From: Haliclystus octoradiatus | Taxonomy: Eukaryota; Cnidaria; Staurozoa; Stauromedusae; Haliclystidae | Length of the DNA: 64,000 bases | Direction of reading: 5' to 3' | NCBI GenBank assembly: GCA_916610825.1 | Contig: OU744454.1 | Location: forward strand, 87,001 to 151,000 | In this document: positions 20,901 to 30,378 of the stretch, one piece after another | Position numbering within the stretch: the stretch's first letter is position 1 | Layout: every line of letters begins with the position of its first letter | The notes under the pieces: model-generated | The model's input: the letters and a program-made list of their open reading frames with translations, nothing else | Databases searched by the model: none | What the model was told of the DNA's origin: nothing | Program-made: the position numbers and the translations under genes

Positions 20901-21929
20901 AATCTTAAGAAAATATCCCTACTTTCTGTGTATAAACTCTTTGATAATCTAATTAATGTTCAACATCTTAATTTATACTCTGTTGGATTATTCTAGCTGT
21001 TGTTTCTGAACTGCTTTTATGTTTTTAAGTGTCAACATTATCCAAAATGTTGTCGTAAATTTTCGTTTCAAGCCATTCTGAATCCATGATGAAATGCATG
21101 CCCTCAAACCCCTAGAATTGGGCCATCTCTTTGGGGCGGTCCCTATATTTTATCCCCAAAATATGGAATTTCAAAAATCTCACAATTTTTTCAAATCTCA
21201 AGTTGGAAGGTCTGACATAGGGGTGGCGGGGCAAGTAAGATTAGGGGATGTCATCAATCGGCCTTCAAGGATGCGAGTTCTCTGTATGAGTAAATACATT
21301 TAAGTTTTAACATTATTTTGATTTTAGTTCAAAGTATTCAGTTATGATTTATCTTACCGTATTATACTTCATGTTTATTGGTACCATTCCTTCATTATAT
21401 ATATATTACAAATCATGATTTCTAGCATGTGATTCCACAAAAGGATAGTTTAATATGAGATCCGATGGTAGTTATCATTTAGATAACAATCATTTGTATT
21501 GTAAACAAAATATATCATATAAAATTTTAATTTTGTTGAATGAGACAGTGACCTTCACCTTCCTTTGACACAATTATTTTACTGATACTGTAAATATATG
21601 TCATTTAAATATGGGTGTGAGATCTTGTCTTGGTGGTATTTGGTTGTTGTTGATATGTAATTTGCGAACATTAATTGATGTGAGCTTATTCCATCTCTGA
21701 CAAAAAGCCAACCACAAGTCGACTTTGCATGAATTTCAGAGTTACGAGTGCGATATAAGATTTAAGATTATAGACATGCGGTTATTCCTAATAGATGCTA
21801 AAATATTCCAGACGCTAAATCAATCAGAGATAACGTAGACATGCTAACTAGTTGATGAGTTTTTACTGTACCTTTATTGATGGATTCAATCAGTCTTGTG
21901 TCTTCATCTGTTATTGCAGGCGCCGCCAT
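7734..21929 (-). CDS. ANKMY2: ANKMY2 orthologue (ankyrin repeats + MYND zinc finger)
   Basis: Twelve exons in transcript order: 21872-21929, 18549-18613, 18345-18452, 9947-9977, 9762-9860, 9616-9690, 9450-9535, 8685-8896, 8471-8606, 8202-8257, 7935-8007 and 7734-7847. All phases match, giving 370 residues; vertebrate ANKMY2 is about 440, so the acidic/basic tail is shorter here. Ankyrin repeats lie at about residues 41-135 (GMTPLMHASFKGNAEMVKML, YTSLMFATLSG, TGRHDCVALINN). The conserved middle includes LETHPKLLPGLADPLH and RESICSFPFLQSNSLQQLVR. The MYND finger is at 316-353 with the full Cys/His set (CFAC, CSKC, YCDSRC, HWPHHKKKC). In vertebrates the protein acts in Hedgehog signalling through ciliary targeting of adenylyl cyclases. 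One intron carries a whole Gypsy element in the opposite orientation. Confidence 0.93.
8934..9100 (-). mobile_element. Solo PLE terminus in an ANKMY2 intron
   Basis: A short AAT run (8934-8962) is followed by GGAGTCAAAGACTAAACATT and a hammerhead-like core on the minus strand. This is the same order as at the left end of the PLE at 53909-53980. No RT sequence follows. The intron on to 9420 shows nothing else recognisable. Confidence 0.65.
8997..9038 (-). ncRNA. Hammerhead ribozyme motif, type I, weak stem I
   Basis: Minus strand: CTGT, CTGATGA, a stem II of CGC/GCG with an AATAAA loop, GAAA, CU-UUA-AG short stem III, then U-U and ATGG. Stem I (CUGU/AUGG) has two G-U pairs, so activity is doubtful. 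The core nucleotides are all conserved. Confidence 0.6.
10699..11190. mobile_element. MITE (family B), TIR around GAAACCGACTAG
   Basis: The left end is TAGTTGAAACCGACTAGGGT and the right end near 11165-11185 is the inverse (CACTAGTCGGTTTCTACTA). There is no coding capacity. The right half (TTGATTGACGGTTGTATT and GGAATTTATTTCTTTTGATR) recurs at about 24080-24240. Flanking intron DNA (9978-10698 and 11191-12404) is AT-rich with nothing recognised. Confidence 0.6.
12410..12911 (+). repeat. 5' LTR, split by a MITE
   Basis: It is identical to the 3' LTR over nearly its whole length once the insertion at 12540-12829 is removed (about 212 bp against 218 bp). The main differences are a 6-bp TTGTTA length change and one C/T. 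High LTR identity implies a fairly recent insertion. Confidence 0.93.
12540..12823. mobile_element. 284-bp MITE inside the 5' LTR
   Basis: Its TIRs begin CCAGAGCCATCTATTTACAA and the inverse ends at 12823. It is flanked by ATAAAA at 12534-12539 and 12824-12829, while the 3' LTR has a single ATAAAA at the same site. This proves insertion after the Gypsy element. The small open frames across it are not genes. Confidence 0.93.
12996..16817 (+). pseudogene. Broken gag-pol of the Gypsy element
   Basis: Four frames cover it: 12996-13433 (gag), 13445-14701 (rest of gag, CCHC knuckle CHNCKEKGHFSKQC, protease with ADTGADASVIP, start of RT), 14698-16209 (RT with IIVDDFLIYG, RNase H with NVDASSTGLGG and TDHKPLE, start of integrase) and 16206-16817 (rest of integrase and a chromodomain-position tail). 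Frameshifts lie near 13390, 14690 and 16195. The usual H2C2 zinc-binding part of integrase is largely missing between HLGEIKS and CPVCLAF at about 15940-15970, which indicates an internal deletion. The integrase acidic residues in TDLFEF, SDNGSQY and GAAERA are still present. The copy is therefore unlikely to be autonomous. Confidence 0.9.
16943..17160 (+). repeat. 3' LTR of the Gypsy element
   Basis: The LTR is 218 bp, starts TGTTATATTA, ends ATAACA, and is followed by the TSD ATCAA. It is preceded by the polypurine tract at about 16932-16942. Confidence 0.95.
17250..17880 (-). pseudogene. Non-LTR retrotransposon RT C-terminal fragment
   Basis: On the minus strand the pieces IAYVRPILEND, IDLIEKVQNRFTK and NFNRVIPLWNSFPEYVV correspond to the thumb and C-terminal region of CR1/jockey-type reverse transcriptases. 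They are split by stops near 17675 and a frame change near 17540. The element is truncated at its 5' end. Confidence 0.75.
18640..19206 (+). pseudogene. Non-LTR retrotransposon RT C-terminal fragment
   Basis: The frame contains TTYIRPILEYASPVFSPYL, DIELIEKVQRRFTKKVFARC and NYFFNRVIPQWNNLPEY, which is the same thumb and C-terminal signature as the fragment at 17250-17880 but on the opposite strand. The catalytic palm is absent. It begins 27 bp upstream (in + coordinates, beyond 18613) of ANKMY2 exon 2. Confidence 0.78.
19210..20804. other. Intronic stretch of ANKMY2, few features
   Basis: A terminal fragment of MITE family A is at 19312-19355 (CTGAGTTAGACTATCTTGGT). Two copies of GTGCCTCAGGGCACG occur at 20239-20270, and a short ATG-repeat run is near 20415. 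No coding or RNA gene was recognised. Confidence 0.5.
20805..21214. mobile_element. 410-bp MITE with 12-bp TIR and 6-bp TSD
   Basis: The TIR is CAGACCTTCCAA with its exact inverse ending at 21214. ACATAG flanks both sides (20799-20804, 21215-21220). The left subterminal part repeats TCTCACGG-type words (20816-20895). Outside it, AGATTAGGRGATGTCATCAA occurs on both sides (about 20776 and 21238), so the target may already have been a duplicated segment. There is no coding capacity. From 21221 to 21871 nothing else was recognised. Confidence 0.8.
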
Positions 21930-22397
21930 TATTAACGTTGTACTTTTTCTCTTGTTGCAAAATAAATGCTGATTGCAAATGATTGACATCTAAGAGACTA
22001 AAGGTTGATGTCTGGTTGGCTAATTGGATAGAAAATGGCGGATATATGTTGGCTAGCCTAGCTCCACAAGGCCCACTATTCCTATTCACTATACCTGTAT
22101 GATCTGGGCATACTACTACAAGCAGCGAAGTGAAGTACAGGGGCATGTGGTACAGGTCTATATGTTGGCAAGAAAATATGTATGGCGCATGTTGTCGTGG
22201 CAACACGCTCACTCATTTAATGTGCACTTTAAAATTAGTAATGTTTAGAACATTTCAAATCATTTCAGTACTCAATAAGTTAACCTCTTTTTCATGTAGT
22301 CACACAATATAGTGATAGTTAACGTTTTGTAATGACGTATGTATTTAGTATAGATGACTTGATATATCTTAAGCTATTAAGTCCTTTCGAATGGTTG

Positions 22398-22683
22398 TGT
22401 AGCGTACGTCATTACCTATTGTAATTGTAATATTGTAAACTTCCTGTAAACCTATTGTAAATCTCCTATTGTATAAATCTCCTGTTTATTTGTAAATTAG
22501 CTCTCTTCAGCTATCGACCATCAACAAGTAAGGTTGGTCCTGTTATAGAGGCTCTGCAACCAAATGCTATCTACATAATCATTACAGACATCCTCTCCCT
22601 GACAATGGCCAACCTCAAACATTTTAACATTAATATTAAAGAATGATTCAACAATCAAGTATTAATTATTATCGTACGTTACA
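22398..22683 (+). repeat. Probable solo LTR
   Basis: It starts TGTAGCGTACGTCATTAC and ends CGTACGTTACA, so it has TG...CA ends with an extended inverted end. It contains AGGTTGGTCCTGTTATAGAG, GCTCTG and ATCCTCTCCCTG. The LTRs at 36175 and 43458 have the related AGGCTGGTCC, ATAGAGGCTCTG and TCTCTCCCTG in the same order. No gag or pol follows. Confidence 0.55.
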
Positions 22684-22852
22684 GTTGTTCGCGAAAATCT
22701 CTCCGAATTCTGAATTAAACTTTTCGTAAGTAGTACCATTCGAAGCTCTGTGTTCTAAACTGGGTTCTTGCGACTCTTTATGTTTGATTTTCGTTTTCTG
22801 CTTTTCGTATCGAAACAAAATGTATCTTTCCATTTTTTGGAATAACGGGTCC

Positions 22853-23730
22853 TGTATTCCCTGCCGTATTGCAATGGTTCAAATCATACCTCATCAGATA
22901 GAAAGCAATTTATTGTCTATGCCAATGACTGTAAATCCTCATTGAAGAATCTTGACTCTGGAGTACCTCAAGGGTCAGTACCGGGACCACTTTTATACCC
23001 ATAGGTGACATTTTAAGATCACATATAATGTGCCTTTTCATCTTTATGCTGATCACATACAAACGGTGATCTTCAGTCTGCTATCTCAAAAATTGAAATT
23101 TGTGTTGCTGAAATTGATCTTTGGATGTCTGCCAACAAATTGAAGCTCCACAAGAATAAAACTGAATTATTAGTTATCAGTTCCCGCTTTCGTAATAGCT
23201 CAAGCAATATTTCTGTGAAAATTGTCAATGAATGTGTCTATCCGTCAATCTCTGCTCCTAACCTTGGTGTCATCTTTGATAAACATTTAACCATGACAGA
23301 AAACATTAACAAAGTTTGTAAGTCATCATTTTTTCATCCCTATCGAGTTTTTAAAATAAGGAAGTACCTTGACTTGAACACCATGAAGACCTTAGTACAT
23401 GCATTTGTAACCTCAAAATTAACTCCAAGGTAACTCCAGCTCTTTAGGGGCGGGGATCTGCCACTTTGGAAAAAGGTTAAGTACCCAAAAAGTTCCAAAA
23501 ATAAGTCAAAAATAAGATACCCGAAAGCTCCAAAATTTGAAATCTCATACCCAAAAAGTTTCTCTCAGCTGGAATATGGACCCAAAAAATGTGGCACGTC
23601 CCCATATAGCCGTCCTAGTGGAGTTACCCCCCGGGGTCATTACAATTCGTTATATCTTGGGATTTCTAAACTATTAATCAAGAAACTGCAATGTGTGCAA
23701 CATGCAGCAGCACGACTTGTTACATGTAAG
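22853..23730 (+). pseudogene. Decayed non-LTR RT (palm end to thumb)
   Basis: The recognisable pieces are WMSANKLKLHKNKTELLVIS and NLGVIFDKHLTM (23120-23310), and, after an insertion, LQCVQHAAARLV (23680-23720). Upstream, frames are broken but show a remnant SGVPQGS-type motif near 22960-22985. It is split by a small MITE at 23429-23628. Confidence 0.75.
23429..23628. mobile_element. 200-bp MITE inside the RT fragment
   Basis: The ends GGTAACTCCA and TGGAGTTACC are inverse to each other. The interior has no coding capacity and a repeated ACCCAAAAAGTT word. The RT reading resumes on the right side after the insertion. Confidence 0.65.
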
Positions 23731-24069
23731 TTTTGTTGCCTATTTTAATTGATTGGCGCGAAATCAAATATTTTTTCAGTCAAAAGATCTTTTGAGAATA
23801 TTTTAATCAAATACTTACATTTTATCTGACACATATGAATGAATCTTTGCTAATCATTACAATGTTTGTTCTCTATTATATCTGAACATATCACAATATG
23901 TCAAAACATGCATTTCGTTGCATTTCTGAAGGTCTTTACCAAATCCACAATGACAACTATTAAGGTATTTCTTACTCGACCCAACTTATCCCAACTGTAA
24001 ACATTTATGTATTTTTAGATACTCAATTGCTCAAGTTTGCTATTTTGTGGGGCTGTAAATTTGTAGCCA

Positions 24070-24245
24070 GCATTGATATCCAACTTTTTTTGTTTTAAAA
24101 ATTAAATCTGAATCAAGTCATGGATGCCTTTGATTGACGGTTGTATTAAAAATTAATTATGCAAGAAGCGAATAAATAGTTGGAATTTATTTCTTTTGAT
24201 GTGTTTGGCTTGTACAATTAGTTGGTTTCTACTAAAACAATTAGA
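24070..24245. mobile_element. Partial copy of MITE family B
   Basis: This segment matches 10990-11190 (TATCCAACT, TTGATTGACGGTTGTATT, GGAATTTATTTCTTTTGATG). Only the right half is present. The flanks 23731-24069 and 24246-24531 are AT-rich, apart from a local inverted repeat around GTTGGCTACCGTC at 24260-24320. Confidence 0.6.
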
Positions 24246-24540
24246 CAACTTGCCCTTGTTGGCTACCGTCCTGAATGGTCACCTCGGAGGACCTCGGTGA
24301 CTATTCGACGGTAGCCAACTCGGGCTCGTTGTCCAATTGTTAAACAGAGGGGAAATGCTGTGAGCATCCCTGAACAATTGTTGATTAGTTAGATTAGTTA
24401 GTTACTAGTTAGATTCATCATTGTATGTTATGAGTTGCAGTTTCATATTCAAAAAAAAAAAAATCACTGCCTGAACCCGCCTCGCTTACGGACACGCAAC
24501 GGATTTGAGGCTAATTAAATAACGATAACAATCTAATATT

Positions 24541-27383
24541 GGGACTGCCTAAAAGGGTGACCATGACCATGACCGTGACCGGTCACGTATGTCTAAAAGG
24601 GTGACCGATCGTGACTTTTAGAAAAAGGCAAAAAGAAGATAGAAATAAGACATTGGGCATAACAAACACAGCTTGGTCAATTTATATGGCTAAATGCAAT
24701 CAAATTCTTTAATTGTTATTTACTTGAGTCAATAACAAACTGGGAATTTCTGATAGGCGTCTAAACCGATGACTAACCCATGCTGTGACGGGACAATAGA
24801 AAGTATGCTTAGAAGTGACAAAGTTTCAAACTGCGAGCGTTAAACTTCAATGTTCAACGTTCGCACCTTCTTCCAAAAAAGTCCAAAACGAGACGGTAGT
24901 CTTGACGGCGGGCTAAACTTCAACGTTCACACCTCAAATTTCTAAAGTTCAACGTTCACACATTTCTGCCTTCAAATTCACAACGAGGCACAGCAACAGG
25001 GAAACGCGTTTATTCATAAAAAATCATTAATGAATAAATATGATCACCGAAAGCGCTCTGTATGTTCAAGATAAATTATCCGTATTTCAATTAAAAGCTA
25101 TTTTCATTTCGTTCAGAATTGATTATCGATTGAATGTATTTGGTATATTCTGTAAGTGAACACAGATCCATAATTCAATGTTCTTATGTGTGCACCATTA
25201 CAAATCCTATTTTAAATTTTCCTTAATTATATTTGTGTATGCCTGTCCCCTTCCTCGATGTTTCTTCTCTGTCATAGCACATAATTTGACAAGCGATGTG
25301 TCATTTGAAAGGCCGGATTTTGGAGATGGTTTTAGGCTTCTTTTATGTTTAATTTTATCTTCTGCTCCTCATATCACATCAAAATAAATTATTCCCGGTC
25401 AAACTCTTCTGTGATATTTTCGCCCTTACAAATATTCATACCGGCTGAACCCAATCTATTAATACTGTTTTCAACATATACGGGTCTATAAAAAAGATTA
25501 TTAACTGCAGCCATGTCCAATTTATCGAAAATGTTTGAATAAATATCAAGAATGTCCCGACGATAAAAATGTTTTTCCTCGACTTGGTATCCGCGAATGA
25601 GGTGTTATAGTTCCCCAGCCCCCCTCCTATGGTAAACTGAAAATAATAAATTTGAAAACACAGAATTTACAGTAACATGTTTATAGATATATGAACTAAT
25701 TATAAAAATTGATTAATATTACAACGTTAAATAAAAGAGAATACATAGACACGTCTCATTGTCCTTGAATAACAGTTTCTTTAACAGTAACTTTTGATGA
25801 TTCACTAACTCATCATTATACAATGAAATCTTTATACCCAAAAACTCCAAATTTAAAATATGCGACTGTCCTTCCACTTCGAACTTAGACTTAACATGCG
25901 CTATATCGGTTGAAGCAGACGGGAAAGCGGAGTCGGGAGCGGAGTAAGTGGAGTAAAGATAGAACCTTTCTCTTGACACGTAAAGATTACGTTTCAATAA
26001 ATAGGTATCCAAATTCATTTCTGAGGTCAAATCACAGCCCCTACTATTGCCAATATAACACTCTTTCCTTTCTTTAATGCTAAACGTATGGCCGATTCTT
26101 GCTAACGCGATTTCCTTTAGATTATCCATTGACAACTGTCTCTCGAAAGGATGTCGTAAAATTTGGTTACAGTGAATACAGCTATTAATATTGTTTATTA
26201 ATTGATTTACATTTTGATAAACACATCACATGGCTGCAGTTAATAATCCTTTTTATAGACCCGTATATGTTGAAAACCGTATTAATAGATTGGAATCAGC
26301 CGGTACTGAATATTTGTAAGGACGAAAATATCACAGAAGAGTTTTACCTGGAAAAGTTTATTTGGATGTGATATATGAGGAACAGAAGATAAACTTAAAA
26401 CATAAAAGAAGCCTAAAACCATCCTCCAAATTCGGCCTTTCAAATGATACATCACTTGTCAAATTCTGTCCTATTATGACAGAGAAGAGAACATCGAGGA
26501 CGGGGACAGGCACACACAAATATAAATAAGGAAAATTTAATATAGGATTTGTAGTGGTGCCACATAAGAACATGTAATTATGGATCTGTGTTAACTTACA
26601 GAATATACCAAATACATTCAATCGAGAATCAATTATGAACGAAATGAAATCAGCCATAGCTTTTAATTGAAATACAGATAATTTATCTTGAACATACAGA
26701 GCGCTTTCGCTGATCATATTTGTAGTGCCACGTGATTAGTCACTTGTTTTATGTATATTGTTTGAGGGTTAACATAAAGTTACCTCAGTCGAGGTTTGGC
26801 TGAACTATTGATAAGTGTGTTCTCTGAGTTATGTAAATCATATAGTTGAGGACACTACAATATTTATTCATTAATGATTTTTTATGAATAAACGCGTTTC
26901 CCTGTTGCTGTGCCTCGTTGTGAATTTGAAGGCAGAAATGTGCGAACGTTGAACTTTAGAAATTTGAGGTGTGAACGTTGAAGTTTAGCCCACCGTCAAG
27001 ACTACCGTCTCGTTTTGGACTTTTTTGGAAGAAGGTGCGAACGTTGAACATTGAAGTTTAACGCTCGCAGTTTGAAACTTTGTCACTTCTAAGCATACTT
27101 TCTATTGTCCCGTCACAGCATGGGTTAGTCATCGGTTTAGACGCCTATCAGAAATTCCCAGTTTGTCATTGACTCAACACGACAAAATCAACTCTTAAAT
27201 TTCTTTAACAAGTAAAGAATTGGATTGCATTTAGCCATATAAATTGGCCAAGCTGTGTTTGTTATGCCCAATGTCTTATTTCTATCTTCTTTTTGCCTTT
27301 TTCATAAAGTCACGATCGGTCACCCTTTTAGACATACGTGACCGGTCACGGTCATGGTCATGGTCACCCTTTTAGGCAGTCCC
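24541..27383. mobile_element. 2.84-kb element with about 1-kb terminal inverted repeats, 9-bp TSD
   Basis: The ends are GGGACTGCCTAAAAGGGTGA and its inverse, with TCTAATATT at 24532-24540 and exactly again at 27384-27392. The left arm (24541 to about 25515) and the right arm (about 26230 to 27383) are near-identical inverse copies. The right arm carries an extra insertion of about 145 bp near 26722-26865 with TGTAGTG/CACTACA ends. A unique loop of about 700 bp lies between the arms. A 9-bp TSD with very long TIRs fits Mutator-like or foldback elements; no transposase was recognised. Confidence 0.88.
25719..26135 (-). CDS. Unrecognised ORF in the loop of the long-TIR element
   Basis: It encodes 138 residues from the first ATG (MSMDNLKEIALARIGHTFSI). 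The frame stays open upstream to about 26215 and there includes CIHCNQILRHPFERQ with a CxxC pair. There is no recognised domain, no membrane segment and no DDE-type pattern. It is the only unique coding-length frame in the element and could be a relic of a larger protein or chance. It is not assigned a function. Confidence 0.3.
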   Translation of the reverse strand: MSMDNLKEIALARIGHTFSIKERKECYIGNSRGCDLTSEMNLDTYLLKRNLYVSRERFYLYSTYSAPDSAFPSASTDIAHVKSKFEVEGQSHILNLEFLGIKISLYNDELVNHQKLLLKKLLFKDNETCLCILFYLTL

Positions 27384-27392
27384 TCTAATATT

Positions 27393-28338
27393 TTCAGAGT
27401 TGGAATATTGGCCTGAACCTGAAGAACACTAGAACAGTATGCGATAGCTTAGCTTACCCTTTCTTTGTAGCAATTTATCTAGTCAATAAACTACTGTAAA
27501 GTAATAAGATCGTCTCTATCAGAACTGGTAAGTTACCACACAAATATTTTTCCGAGTGATTTTGGTATCCAGTTAAATTGTCTTCAGATTACAACCGTCC
27601 GCGTTTTTACTATAGTAGGCCTACTGTTATTGTTATTGATAAATAAATTGATATAAATGAAATGTTTTATCTATACAAAAAGAGTAAGTTTGGTAGTCTA
27701 GCAAACACCGAAGGTTCTCAAGCTTTGATAGAGTCTCGTACTTGGAATTTAATTTGATTCCAATGACATGATTTCCATCAATTACAGCTCATGGTATAAT
27801 ATTGTCACCTACATGTTAGCAAATACTTTGGGCCCTTTGATTTCTATCACCTACGAGAAGGTACGGAGTCCAAAATGAATCACAGATTATTTTTAGTTCT
27901 AATAAACATGCGGACTGTACAAATTTGAAAGGAAGAGTCAACACGTTCAAATGTGAGAACAACTCATTTGAGATTATTTGCACAGACAAACGTAACCTCT
28001 TCTTGATGATGTTAATTAATTAGGGGGATATTTGTTGATATATGTTGACCATTCAAACACGCAAAAGAAGTTGTATCTGTGAATATCTTGTTTTGATTTT
28101 CAAATGAATCAAATTATGAAGAAGAATAGTTTACGAAGAAAAAGAGGCTAGGTAGGCATATTAGTTAAACAAAAAACATCATTCTGTGTCTGTCCCGTGA
28201 TTCGCTCCTAAAATATATCAAAGTCCATATAAAAACTACTTAAAGGCTGACTTGAAATCAGTCTGTGATAGCTGACATTCAATTACAAATGTTTTTCACA
28301 TTGTCTGAGTTTGAAGTCCAGCTTGAAGGGCTTATTAA
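27393..28338. other. Upstream region of CRY-DASH
   Basis: AT-rich DNA without repeats or frames that I can recognise. It presumably contains the promoter and any 5' UTR exon of the CRY-DASH gene. Confidence 0.4.
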
Positions 28339-28395
28339 TTGAGATTTAGGCTTATGTGTAATGTTTTTTTATATCTAGTGATCTTTCTTGATGAG

Positions 28396-29955
28396 ATGTC
28401 CACGGTTATATACCTGTATCGTAACGACCTACGTCTACATGACAACCAATGCTTGACATGGGCTCACAGCAATTATGACTATGTCATTCATCTTTACTGC
28501 TTTGATCCTAAGCAATGGATGGGATCACATAACTTTGGCTTCCCCAAAACAGCAAAGTATCGCACTAACTTTTTGATTGAATCTGTTAATGACCTGCGTC
28601 AGTCATTGAAGAGGAATGGAACAAACCTTATTGTGCGGCACGCATCCCATGTCGACTCAATTAAAAAGATTATTGATGAATGCAAAGACAGTGCTCCAGT
28701 TAAAGCAATTGTCTTACAACGCGAGGTGACATCTGAAGAGCTAAAAGTAGAGCATACCCTGTATATCATGGCAAAGCATAACCCATCAATTACTATCCAA
28801 ATGTTTTGGGGTTCAACATTGTACCATGTGGATGACCTCCCATTTACAAAGCTTCAAATCCCAAATACTTATACGGAATTCAGAAAAAGTGTTGAGTCCC
28901 GATGCAGTGTCAGAAGTGGCTTCAACTCGCCAGACATAATAAAACCAATGCCGTTCAAAGACCACATTGACGATGGTTGCTTACCTAACGTAGATGAATT
29001 GATACCTGACACCGACAGTACAAAGCACCCACATTCGGCATTTCCATTTACAGGAGGGGAGTCACAAGCACTGAAAAGAATACAATACTATCTATGGGAA
29101 TCAAATTTAGTAGCAAATTACAAGACAACTAGGAACGGTCTAATTGGTGAAGATTACTCTACAAAATTAAGTCCTTGGCTGGGATTGGGGTGTGTGTCAC
29201 CAAGGTATATCCATCGCCAGATTAAGGACTATGAGTCATCCAGAACTTGTAATCAATCAACATACTGGGTGATATTTGAATTGCTGTGGAGAGATTATTT
29301 TAAATTCATTTCGTGGAAGTTTGGAAATAATTTATTTCGAAAGACAGGAATAATGGGAAAAGAAATTGAATGGAAAAATGATATGAAATTGTTTGTGAAA
29401 TGGAGTCAAGGCAAGACCGGTGTGCCATTTGTTGATGCTAATATGAGAGAACTGCTGCTTACTGGTTGGATGTCGAACCGTGGAAGACAAAATGTCGCCA
29501 GCTTTTTAGTAAAGGATCTAAAATTAGATTGGCGGTTGGGTGCGGAATGGTTTGAGTCCCTACTCATAGATCATGACGTTTGTAGTAACTATGGCAATTG
29601 GAATTATGCCGCAGGGATAGGTAACGACCCTCGCGAAAACAGAAAATTTAACATGATCAAGCAAAGCATTGACTATGACCCAGATGGAGCGTTCATTAAA
29701 TTGTGGATCCCAGAACTCAACCATGTCGCTACTAAATGGATTCATGCACCATGGATGGCACCAAACAATTTGTTACTGTACAAGCCGCCAGACGACAATG
29801 AAGGATACCCTAAACCAATGGTTATTGCAACTGAGTGGCAGAAACACCTCACCAGAAGCAATTGCAATTCAAAGGCATCTCAGACCAAATTAAAGAAGCG
29901 TAATTTAGTGGCTAAAACTGGTATTGATTTTTATTTCAAAAAGTCAGAAAAATAG
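28396..29955 (+). CDS. CRY-DASH: Cryptochrome DASH (single coding exon)
   Basis: The frame gives 519 residues from ATG 28396. The frame is open further upstream, but homology begins with STVIYLYRNDLRLHDNQC, the usual start of photolyase/cryptochrome proteins. The N-terminal alpha/beta domain spans about 1-170. The FAD-binding helical domain follows, with STKLSPWLGLGCVSPRYI from residue 255, TGWMSNRGRQNVASFL at 356 and DHDVCSNYGNWNYAAG at about 391, the last two diagnostic of the DASH clade. DASH proteins bind FAD and an antenna folate and repair cyclobutane dimers, mainly in single-stranded DNA. No intron interrupts the coding region. An AG at 28394-28395 before the ATG could be the acceptor of a 5' UTR intron. 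It converges on ABHD2, whose stop is only 71 bp away. Confidence 0.95.
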   Translation: MSTVIYLYRNDLRLHDNQCLTWAHSNYDYVIHLYCFDPKQWMGSHNFGFPKTAKYRTNFLIESVNDLRQSLKRNGTNLIVRHASHVDSIKKIIDECKDSAPVKAIVLQREVTSEELKVEHTLYIMAKHNPSITIQMFWGSTLYHVDDLPFTKLQIPNTYTEFRKSVESRCSVRSGFNSPDIIKPMPFKDHIDDGCLPNVDELIPDTDSTKHPHSAFPFTGGESQALKRIQYYLWESNLVANYKTTRNGLIGEDYSTKLSPWLGLGCVSPRYIHRQIKDYESSRTCNQSTYWVIFELLWRDYFKFISWKFGNNLFRKTGIMGKEIEWKNDMKLFVKWSQGKTGVPFVDANMRELLLTGWMSNRGRQNVASFLVKDLKLDWRLGAEWFESLLIDHDVCSNYGNWNYAAGIGNDPRENRKFNMIKQSIDYDPDGAFIKLWIPELNHVATKWIHAPWMAPNNLLLYKPPDDNEGYPKPMVIATEWQKHLTRSNCNSKASQTKLKKRNLVAKTGIDFYFKKSEK

Positions 29956-30026
29956 TCATAGTGTAAAATTTATATAAAAAGTAGAGTACATTGTTGAATA
30001 AAAAATATATTCTGTAGATTAACTTA

Positions 30027-30308
30027 TCAGTCATCATTAGTTGGGCAGATATTGGCTTCGATATATTCAACTAAAACTCTGTCTAGCCAAGAAACACAAT
30101 TGGGCCTAATCAAACCACCCTCAAAGAATCCAAGATGGCCACCATGCTTTGGGACCATTAAACAAGCATTGCGATTATGATCTGAAAATAATAATTGAAT
30201 TTAGTATTTGATTTGAAGTAAATGCATAATTAATACCGATAGTTCATGAACTCATACGCTATCCCATTAGTTATAAGAAGCACGCCAGTGCACTGAAAGA
30301 GATCCATT

Positions 30309-30378
<70 letters not shown>

